A stretch of DNA of 7,901 nucleotides from an uncultured Clostridia bacterium (GTDB lineage Bacteria; Bacillota; Clostridia; Lachnospirales; Anaerotignaceae). The notes under the pieces are model-generated. The model saw nothing but the letters and a program-made list of their open reading frames with translations. It did no database searches and was not told the origin of the DNA. The first letter of the stretch is position 1, and each line of letters begins with the position of its first letter. The DNA is taken from positions 1-7,901 of the forward strand of contig CAMQRG010000093.1 in NCBI GenBank assembly GCA_947036475.1. Reading direction: 5' to 3'. Below, piece by piece: positions 1-5,405 of the stretch. The position numbers and the translations under genes are program-made.

Positions 1-42
1 GGGAAAGAAACTGAAAGCTGCATCATCTGATTTGAACGGGAA

Positions 43-79
43 CGTACAGATTTTCAAAAGAAGGTCTGTGCGTTTTTTT
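43..79 (+). terminator. Rho-independent terminator of an unseen upstream gene
   Basis: Bases 43-55 pair with 60-72 across an AAAA loop (56-59), giving a 13-bp stem that includes three G-T wobbles. Seven T residues (73-79) follow at once. There is no T-run on the other side of the stem, so it works on the + strand only. It should insulate the ABC operon from upstream transcription. Confidence 0.8.
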
Positions 80-101
80 GTTGAAAAAGATTGAAAAAAA
101 T

Positions 102-130
102 TTGACGGATTTTGTGTTTATTTCTACATT
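102..130 (+). promoter_or_regulatory. Candidate distal sigma-70 promoter
   Basis: TTGACG (102-107) and TACATT (125-130) are separated by 17 bp, in an A/T-rich stretch just after the upstream terminator. The -35 matches 5 of 6 and the -10 matches 4 of 6 consensus bases. In such A/T-rich DNA this could be chance, and the promoter at 212-241 is clearly better. Confidence 0.35.
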
Positions 131-211
131 TTTTATAGAGAATATGCGGCTGAAGATGTACGGGAGGGAATACAGTTTATTCAAAATAACTAGAATTTTT
201 TGCAGTCATTC

Positions 212-241
212 TTGACATTTTGGCGTATTTGAGTATATAAT
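212..241 (+). promoter_or_regulatory. Main sigma-70/A promoter of the ABC transporter operon
   Basis: Both hexamers are perfect: TTGACA (212-217) and TATAAT (236-241), with an 18-bp spacer. The predicted start of transcription is near 248, about 90 nt before the ATG of the ATPase gene. The run TTTTTTGCAG (196-205) just upstream resembles the start of the repeats before the second promoter at 4266-4294. That link is only suggestive. Confidence 0.8.
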
Positions 242-339
242 GAGTGGGATAAAGTCTTTTGAGGAAAAAGACGGTATCGCAAAAAATTACAGGCAGTGCA
301 GCTGCAGGCGGCGGCCGGTATTGCGGAAGGGAGGAACCT

Positions 340-1854
340 ATGGGGGACGAAATTAAACTACGGGTTTCAAAAATTGAAAAATCTTTCCCGGGCGTAAAAG
401 CATTGGACAAAATCGACTTTAGCGTGAGGAAAGGGACAGTACACGCCCTTTGCGGTGAGAATGGTGCGGGGAAATCCACCCTGATGAAGATTATCAATGG
501 GATTTATAAGCCTGACGCGGGCGAAATTTTTATTGATGAAGAACCGGTTAAGATTAAAGACCCCATCAAGGCGAGGTCATTGGGCATCGCAATGATTGCA
601 CAGGAACTGAATTATGTGCCGGAGATGTCTGTGGAAGAAAATATTTTTCTGGGGCGGTTGCCGGTGGATAAGTTTGGCAGGGTCAAATGGGGAGAAGTAC
701 GGAGCAGGACACTTCGGCTTTTGCAGGACGAACACCTGCCCTATAAGCCTACGGATAAACTGAAAATGCTGACAACGTCTGACATTCAGATGCTGGAAAT
801 TATGAAGGCGATTTCAAACGATGCATCTATCATTGTAATGGACGAACCGACTTCTTCCATCACGCAGAAAGAGGTTGAATTGCTGTTCAAAAAGATAGAG
901 ATTCTGCGGGCAAAGGGCTGTGCGATTGTCTACATATCACATAAAATGGACGAAGTATTTCGTATTGCAGACGATATTACTGTGTTCCGCGATGGTACGG
1001 TGGTAAAGAGCATGCGTGCGGCGGATACCAATATTGATGAGGTTATCGCTCTGATGGTTGGACGGCGTATGGAAAACGTATACCCGAAGGAAGATATTGA
1101 AATCGGCGAGCCTTTGCTCGAGGTGGAAAACCTTAAAAGCGGGCAGCTGTTTGAAAACGTCAATTTCCATGTGAATAAGGGCGAAATTGTTGGATTCGCG
1201 GGGCTTGTCGGCGCAGGGCGTACAGAGGTTATGCGCTGCCTGTTCGGGCTTGACCCCATCAACGGCGGTACGGTAAAAGTGCATGGTGAGGAAATCAAGG
1301 TGAAATGCGCTTCGGACAGCATTAAGCATGGTATGGTCATGCTTTCGGAGGACCGCAGGCGGTACGGCATTATCCCCATGCGGAGCGTGCGCGAAAACGC
1401 AAGCCTTTCTTCGCTGGAAAAATTTTTCTACGGCGGTACGGCACACCCGAAAAAAGAGGCCGAGGTTGTCGGCATGTATTTTGATAAGATGAGCGTAAAA
1501 ACGCCTACCCAGGAAACGGCGATACAGTCCCTTTCCGGCGGCAACCAGCAGAAAGTGCTTCTGGCAAAATGGATGATGCGCGACCCTGAGGTATTGATTC
1601 TGGACGAACCGACCCGCGGCATTGACGTCGGGGCGAAATTTGAAATATATAAACTGATGACGGAAGTGGCACAGGCAGGCAAGGCAGTCGTTATGGTTTC
1701 CTCTGAACTGCCCGAACTGATTGGTATGTGTGACAGGATATACGTTATGTGCGAAGGTCATATTGCGGGCGAGCTGCACAGAGATGAATTTTCGCAGGAA
1801 GCAATCATGATGTATGCAACGGGCACACACAGCATTATAAAGGAGGAGATCTAA
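340..1854 (+). CDS. Sugar/polyol ABC importer, double ATPase subunit (RbsA/XylG/MglA family)
   Basis: This 504-residue protein drives ATP-dependent import on the cytoplasmic face of the membrane together with the permease that follows. It has two fused nucleotide-binding domains and the usual length for the CUT2 sugar-importer family. Domain 1 has Walker A GENGAGKST (39-47), a degenerate signature TTSDIQ (145-150), Walker B IIVMDEP (164-170) and the switch histidine H201. Domain 2 has the family's altered Walker A GLVGAGRTE (288-296), signature LSGGNQQK (398-405), Walker B VLILDEP (418-424), and serine where the switch histidine would be (VSSELPE, 453-459). The asymmetry is normal for RbsA-like proteins. 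The ATG at 340 is chosen because GGGAGG (329-334) lies 5 bp upstream and homology begins at once. An in-frame TTG at 259 would add 27 residues of unlikely sequence and has no ribosome site. The family is certain; the substrate is not readable from this subunit and is inferred from the neighbours. Confidence 0.96.
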   Translation: MGDEIKLRVSKIEKSFPGVKALDKIDFSVRKGTVHALCGENGAGKSTLMKIINGIYKPDAGEIFIDEEPVKIKDPIKARSLGIAMIAQELNYVPEMSVEENIFLGRLPVDKFGRVKWGEVRSRTLRLLQDEHLPYKPTDKLKMLTTSDIQMLEIMKAISNDASIIVMDEPTSSITQKEVELLFKKIEILRAKGCAIVYISHKMDEVFRIADDITVFRDGTVVKSMRAADTNIDEVIALMVGRRMENVYPKEDIEIGEPLLEVENLKSGQLFENVNFHVNKGEIVGFAGLVGAGRTEVMRCLFGLDPINGGTVKVHGEEIKVKCASDSIKHGMVMLSEDRRRYGIIPMRSVRENASLSSLEKFFYGGTAHPKKEAEVVGMYFDKMSVKTPTQETAIQSLSGGNQQKVLLAKWMMRDPEVLILDEPTRGIDVGAKFEIYKLMTEVAQAGKAVVMVSSELPELIGMCDRIYVMCEGHIAGELHRDEFSQEAIMMYATGTHSIIKEEI

Positions 1855-2823
1855 ATGAAAAGCGGCAAAGTCGGGCAGGTAATGTCCAAATATTCCATAT
1901 TTTTCGTTTTACTGGTTATGATTCTGATTTCCATGCTGATGAACGACAAGTTCCTGAGCACGCGGAACATCACCAATATCGCTGTGCAGCTTTCCGTTGC
2001 AACAATACTGGCTTACGGCGAAATGGTACTGATTGTCAGCGGGCTGCTGGATTTGTCTTCCGGCGCGGTGCTTGCGCTGGCAGGCGTGCTTTCGGTCAGT
2101 GTATACAAGAGCACAGGGAATCTGCTGCTGGCGGTTGCGGTTTCGATTGGCGTATCGGTGGCATTTAATATGATTAATGCGATGTTTGTGGCGAATTTTG
2201 CAATGCCGGCCTTTATCGTGACTCTGGCAACGCAGATGGCGGCAAGGGGTCTTGCCCTGTTGTATACAAAGGGTCAGAATATCCTCCAGATTGGCGATTA
2301 TGCGAAGCTGGGACAGGGCAGTATCGGGCCGATTCCTATTCCGGTCATATTTATGATTGCAGCAACGGTTGTAATATGGTATATTATGAATCATACGAAG
2401 CTGGGACGTTCGTTCTACGCCATCGGCGGTAATGAAGAAGCGTCTGTGGCTTCGGGTATCAATGTAGTAAAGAGCAAATACAAAGCGTTTTTAATTAACG
2501 GTATTCTGGTTGGTATCGCGGGCGTGCTGTTTATGGCGCGTGTCAATGCGGGTCTGCCGAACGGCGCGCTGGGATATGAAATGGAAGGCCTGACGGCGGC
2601 AATCGTCGGCGGCACGAGCTTCTCCGGCGGCGTGGGCACGACTTCCGGTACACTGATTGGTTCCTTTATTATCGGCTGTCTGAACAACATCATGAACCTT
2701 CAGGGCGTTGACGCGTACGTACAGCAGGTAGTTAAGGGCGGTATCATTGTTGCGGCGGTGCTGTACGATATCCGTTTCAAGAACAAAAAGGCGCCGAAGG
2801 TTATTCTTCAGAAGAAGGCTTAA
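1855..2823 (+). CDS. Sugar/polyol ABC importer, permease subunit (RbsC/XylH family)
   Basis: This 322-residue integral membrane protein probably acts as a homodimer forming the pore. Hydrophobic stretches lie near residues 13-29, 42-62, 66-84, 89-110, 118-136, 160-178, 210-229, 245-277 and 288-304, as in the BPD_transp_2 family. The cytoplasmic loop with YAIGGNEEASVASGI (188-202) is the family's ATPase-contact region, and GGTSFSGGVGTTSGTLIGS (252-270) is a family hallmark. The ATG follows the ATPase stop with no gap (TAA then ATG), and AGGAGG (1841-1846) lies 8 bp upstream inside the end of the ATPase gene, so the two are expected to be translationally coupled. The basic tail FKNKKAPKVILQKKA (308-322) is cytoplasmic. 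Only one permease gene is present, as is usual for this family. A hairpin cluster separates it from the binding protein gene. Confidence 0.95.
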   Translation: MKSGKVGQVMSKYSIFFVLLVMILISMLMNDKFLSTRNITNIAVQLSVATILAYGEMVLIVSGLLDLSSGAVLALAGVLSVSVYKSTGNLLLAVAVSIGVSVAFNMINAMFVANFAMPAFIVTLATQMAARGLALLYTKGQNILQIGDYAKLGQGSIGPIPIPVIFMIAATVVIWYIMNHTKLGRSFYAIGGNEEASVASGINVVKSKYKAFLINGILVGIAGVLFMARVNAGLPNGALGYEMEGLTAAIVGGTSFSGGVGTTSGTLIGSFIIGCLNNIMNLQGVDAYVQQVVKGGIIVAAVLYDIRFKNKKAPKVILQKKA

Positions 2824-2843
2824 TAAGACCTCGGAAAGACCTT

Positions 2844-3023
2844 GGGGACGCTGTCCCCGAACCCCTGCAAGCCCTTTTCAAAGGGCTTGAGCCCAAACTT
2901 TATTTTGGAAAACTTCATTTTCCGAACTGATTTCATGCTGCTGAAATTCCCCATCGCATGAAATGCGATGGAAAATGGGTCAAGGGTTGAAAACCCTTGT
3001 GGGGGTCTGGGGGCAAAGCCCCC
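2844..3023. repeat. Composite hairpin element, copy 1
   Basis: The gap between the permease and binding protein genes is filled by a run of hairpins arranged as an imperfect inverted repeat. From the left: GGGGAC-gct-GTCCCC (2844-2858); a 10-bp stem (2868-2877 with 2880-2889); GGAAAA-cttca-TTTTCC (2907-2923); a weaker centre TTTCA-tgctgc-TGAAA (2931-2946); CCATCGCAT paired with ATGCGATGG across GAA (2951-2971); CAAGGGTT-gaa-AACCCTTG (2981-2999); GGGGGC-aaa-GCCCCC (3009-3023). Read from either end the order is the same: a GC hairpin with a 3-nt loop, an ACCCC spacer, a CAAG...CTTG hairpin, a CCCA spacer, then a third hairpin. A related copy lies at 6936-7132. No T-run follows the last hairpin, so it does not look like a terminator, and I see no coding sequence. 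It may be a MITE-like or BIME-like interspersed repeat; that is inference. Confidence 0.85.
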
Positions 3024-3108
3024 GGAAACAAAGGCTTTTATTTGATTTTTCAAATTCAGATAAAGCAAACAAAAGTGAAAATCTTAAAAAAGAAAGGGAG
3101 AGGTAACA

Positions 3109-4107
3109 ATGAAAAAGTATCTTGCAGCATTATTGGCTATGGCTATGACAGTGACAGCACTGGCAGGCTGCGGCAACAGTGGTTCCGATGCACCCGCAGC
3201 GGACAACGGCGACGGCGAAGGCGGCGAAACCTATAAGGTAGCGTATATCGCCAGAGCACAGTCCGACTCTTTTGCGGCATGGCTGGCAAACGAAATGATT
3301 GCGGCAGCAGAAAAATACCCCGACATCGAATTGCAGGTATTTGACGGCCAGGCTGATGATGCGAAGGAAAACGCGGCAATTGAAAACGCAATTGCAAACG
3401 GCTTCGATGCGATTATCGTACAGCCCAACAATGGTGAGGCACAGCGTCCTTACGTAGAGCAGGTAGTTGCAGAAGGCATTGTTGCAATCACAACGAACGC
3501 AAGAATTGAAGGCATCGAAGGTGCATCTTCCGTTGACGCTGACCCTTACAAACAGGCACAGGTTAACGCAGAGCTTGCTCTGACACAGGTTCCTGAAAAC
3601 GGCAAAGTTGTTGTTCTGAAAGGACCTTCCGGCAACTTCCATGCAGACGAAAGACTGAAAGCTTGGCAGGAAGTATTCTTCGCTGCAAGACCTGACGTAA
3701 CAATCCTTGGCGAAGACTTCGCAAACTGGAACAAGGACGAAGCAATGAAGCTGATGGAAGACTGGACAATCGCATTCGGCGACATCGATGCAATCGTTTC
3801 CATGAACGACAACATGGCTGCTGGTGCGCTGGAAGTTGTAAAAGGCAACCCTCAGTATGCTGATATCCTGTCCTACGGCGTTGACGGTACGGCAGAAGCT
3901 GCTCTGCTGATCGAAGAAGGCACGATGACAGCTACATGCCTGCAGTCTGCTATTGACCTTGCAGAGCTGAACATGGAAACAGTTCATAAACTGCTGACAG
4001 GCGAAGAAACACAGATTGATACGGATATCGCGGAAGTTCTGATTACAAAGGACAACGCTTCCGAATTCGTTGAAATGTACAGAGAAAGAGGTCAGATCAC
4101 AGAATAA
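3109..4107 (+). CDS. Sugar/polyol ABC importer, substrate-binding lipoprotein (RbsB-like, Peripla_BP_4)
   Basis: This 332-residue receptor is exported, lipid-anchored to the outer face of the membrane, and delivers substrate to the permease. Residues 1-20 are a signal peptide with two N-terminal lysines and a hydrophobic core. The lipobox LAGC (18-21) makes C21 the anchor, followed by a Gly/Asp/Ser linker (22-40) and the two-lobed fold. By rough alignment to RbsB, ligand-contact candidates are F55, W58, R182, N233, D259 and Q279; the usual LDR site reads TNAR (129-132), so the ligand may not be ribose. The ATG at 3109 has AGGGAGAGG (3095-3103) 5 bp upstream. No convincing promoter is seen in the gap before it, so it probably shares the operon transcript. 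Codon choice is unlike its neighbours: AGA, GCA, GCT, GAA and AAC dominate after about 3540, as in highly expressed genes. This fits the excess of binding protein needed over permease. A terminator follows. Confidence 0.95.
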   Translation: MKKYLAALLAMAMTVTALAGCGNSGSDAPAADNGDGEGGETYKVAYIARAQSDSFAAWLANEMIAAAEKYPDIELQVFDGQADDAKENAAIENAIANGFDAIIVQPNNGEAQRPYVEQVVAEGIVAITTNARIEGIEGASSVDADPYKQAQVNAELALTQVPENGKVVVLKGPSGNFHADERLKAWQEVFFAARPDVTILGEDFANWNKDEAMKLMEDWTIAFGDIDAIVSMNDNMAAGALEVVKGNPQYADILSYGVDGTAEAALLIEEGTMTATCLQSAIDLAELNMETVHKLLTGEETQIDTDIAEVLITKDNASEFVEMYRERGQITE

Positions 4108-4130
4108 TTACATATTGTAAAGAAATGTGA

Positions 4131-4188
4131 TTTTGCTTTGCAGTGCAAAAGCGCCGCGTTCGGATTTTCGAGGGCGGCGCGTTTTTTT
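4131..4188 (+). terminator. Rho-independent terminator of the ABC operon
   Basis: GCGCCGC (4151-4157) pairs with GCGGCGC (4174-4180). A second short stem sits inside (4159-4162 with 4169-4172, one wobble) after a G/G mismatch. Seven T residues (4182-4188) follow. A smaller hairpin, TTTTGC (4131-4136) with GCAAAA (4145-4150), abuts it upstream and may assist. It separates the importer unit from the dehydrogenase unit. Confidence 0.9.
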
Positions 4189-4223
4189 AACGATTGATTT
4201 TAGATTTGCAACAGGGCGGCATA

Positions 4224-4275
4224 TTTGTGCATGATATGTTTTTGCATGGTAAAAAAACAGAATTGTTGCATAATA
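4224..4275 (+). promoter_or_regulatory. Three direct repeats, candidate regulator binding sites
   Basis: TTTGTGCATGATA (4224-4236), TTTTTGCATGGTA (4239-4251) and TTGTTGCATAATA (4263-4275) share TGCAT followed by two purines and TA. Start-to-start distances are 15 and 24 bp. The third copy overlaps the -35 of the promoter at 4266-4294. The placement suits an activator or repressor answering to the pentitol, but no regulator gene lies in the window to name it. Confidence 0.45.
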
Positions 4276-4294
4276 GTATTACGGCTGGTATGAT
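4266..4294 (+). promoter_or_regulatory. Extended -10 promoter of the dehydrogenase-kinase operon
   Basis: TATGAT (4289-4294) matches the -10 consensus at 5 of 6 and is preceded by TGG (4286-4288), an extended -10 TGn motif. The -35 candidate TTGCAT (4266-4271), 17 bp upstream, is poor (3 of 6). Such promoters often depend on an activator. The expected start near 4301 gives a leader of about 48 nt. Confidence 0.6.
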
Positions 4295-4348
4295 AGAAAG
4301 TAAGATTTGCTGATGGCGATTCAAATAAAGGAAAGCGAGGAGAGAATA

Positions 4349-5383
4349 ATGAAAAATAGAGCGGCATACATGACAGAACTGAATAAAATGGAGATTCGTG
4401 AGGTTCCTGTACCGGAGCCGAAGGAGGGGGAAGTGCTGATTCGCGTGGAATATGTGGGTATCTGCGGCTCCGATGTGCATTATTTCCATGATGGAAGATG
4501 CGGCGATTTCGTGGTTGAAGGCGAATTTATGCTGGGGCATGAAGCAGGCGGCGTTGTGGAGAAGCTCGGACCGGGCGTGACAACGCTTGCGGTGGGCGAC
4601 AAGGTTGCGTTGGAACCCGGCATTACCTGCGGACAGTGCGAATTCTGTAAATCCGGCAAGTATAACCTTTGCCCGGACGTGCAGTTCCTTGCAACACCCC
4701 CTGTACAGGGCTGCTATGAAAATTATATTGCGTTCCCGGCGAATATGTGCTTTAAGCTGCCGGAAAAAATGACGACGAAGGAAGGCGCGCTGATTGAGCC
4801 GTTTGCGGTTGGTCTGCACGCGGCACATCAGGGCGCTGTCGGCATGGGCGACCAGGTTATTATTCTTGGCTCCGGCTGCATTGGCCTTATGACGATGCTG
4901 GCATGTAAAGCCTGCGGTGCGACGGATATTACTGTGGTGGATATGGCACAGAAACGTCTGGATTATGCGATGAAGCTGGGCGCAACGCGCGTTATTAATG
5001 CGAAGGATAAAGACGTTTTGAAGGAAGTTGCGGCGTTTACGAACGGCGCGGGCATCCCGAAAGTATTTGAGACGGCCGGCTCTCCTGTGACGATTGCGCA
5101 GACACCTTATCTGGTAAAGACGGGCGGCACAATCGTTCTGGTTGGCATGTCTGCAAATCCCGAAATTACGTTCAACTTTGGGCAGATTATGGCGAAAGAA
5201 GCACGCATTGAATCCGTATTCCGTTACAGGAACCTGTATGCGAAGGCGATTGCGGCAGTTGCCAATGGGCTGGATATTGCGACAGTGGCAACACATGAAT
5301 TTGCATTTGACGATATTCAGGCGGCGTTTGAAGCAGCAATAAACGATAAAGAAAACGTGGTAAAGGCGGTCATCAAACTGTAA
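4349..5383 (+). CDS. Zinc-dependent polyol dehydrogenase, likely xylitol (or sorbitol/L-iditol) 2-dehydrogenase
   Basis: This 344-residue cytoplasmic medium-chain dehydrogenase is likely to oxidise a polyol to a ketose with NAD+, here probably xylitol to D-xylulose. Catalytic zinc ligands typical of sorbitol dehydrogenases are visible: C39 (in GICGSDVHYF), H64-E65 (in LGHEAGG) and E150. The structural zinc cysteines C94, C97, C100 and C108 are all present. The Rossmann motif GSGCIG (174-179) followed by D198 in VVDMA suggests NAD+ over NADP+. The stretch FRYRNLYAKAIAAVANG (291-307) is typical of the xylitol/sorbitol branch. Length is normal. The ATG at 4349 is preferred for GAGGAG (4337-4342), 6 bp upstream; an in-frame ATG at 4313 would put that site inside the gene. 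A xylulokinase follows 22 bp after the stop, which is the main reason to prefer xylitol. Sorbitol, L-iditol or another polyol giving a kinase substrate cannot be ruled out. Confidence 0.9.
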   Translation: MKNRAAYMTELNKMEIREVPVPEPKEGEVLIRVEYVGICGSDVHYFHDGRCGDFVVEGEFMLGHEAGGVVEKLGPGVTTLAVGDKVALEPGITCGQCEFCKSGKYNLCPDVQFLATPPVQGCYENYIAFPANMCFKLPEKMTTKEGALIEPFAVGLHAAHQGAVGMGDQVIILGSGCIGLMTMLACKACGATDITVVDMAQKRLDYAMKLGATRVINAKDKDVLKEVAAFTNGAGIPKVFETAGSPVTIAQTPYLVKTGGTIVLVGMSANPEITFNFGQIMAKEARIESVFRYRNLYAKAIAAVANGLDIATVATHEFAFDDIQAAFEAAINDKENVVKAVIKL

Positions 5384-5405
5384 TTTGCAGACAGGCGGTG
5401 GATTT

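Larger units (their letters stand above)
1..339 (+). other. Upstream intergenic region and ABC operon leader
   Basis: No gene is called in these 339 bases. Bases 1-42 are probably the 3' end or trailer of an upstream + strand gene, because a terminator starts at 43; which frame was coding cannot be told from so little sequence. Bases 80-211 are A/T-rich and hold a weak promoter candidate. They also hold a short inverted repeat, GAATA-cagtt-TATTC (168-182), that could be a regulator half-site but is too short to claim. Bases 242-339 form a leader of about 90 nt after the main promoter. The leader contains the palindrome TGCAGCTGCA (297-306) and ends with the ribosome binding site of the first gene. 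I see no recognised riboswitch or T-box. Confidence 0.6.

Noticed and set aside
1..42. Possible 3' end of an upstream coding sequence
   Set aside because: A terminator follows, so an upstream gene is likely, but stops occur at 12-14, 28-30 and 91-93 in the three frames and too few residues remain to choose a frame.
144..215. 23-codon reading frame starting with ATG between the two promoters
   Set aside because: There is no ribosome binding site, the residues look random, and its end overlaps the -35 of the main promoter.
259..339. TTG start extending the ATPase by 27 residues
   Set aside because: No ribosome binding site before it, the added residues do not resemble the family, and the ATG at 340 has a good site.
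80..339. Catabolite control (cre) site upstream of either operon
   Set aside because: I looked for TGWAANCGNTNWCA-like sequences here and in 4189-4348 and found no convincing match by eye.
1201..1230. Altered Walker A (GAGRTE) in the second ATPase domain as a defect
   Set aside because: This change, together with the degenerate first-domain signature, is normal in RbsA/XylG-type double ATPases.
2844..3023. CRISPR array
   Set aside because: The repeated units are palindromes of different sequence, with no regular repeat-spacer spacing and no cas genes.
3009..3050. Last hairpin of copy 1 as a terminator
   Set aside because: The stem GGGGGC/GCCCCC is followed by CGGAAACAAAGG rather than a T-run; the later T-rich bases belong to a weak ATTTGA/TCAAAT pairing (3040-3055).
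4313..4348. ATG start extending the dehydrogenase by 12 residues
   Set aside because: It would place the GAGGAG ribosome site inside the gene, and family similarity starts at the ATG at 4349.
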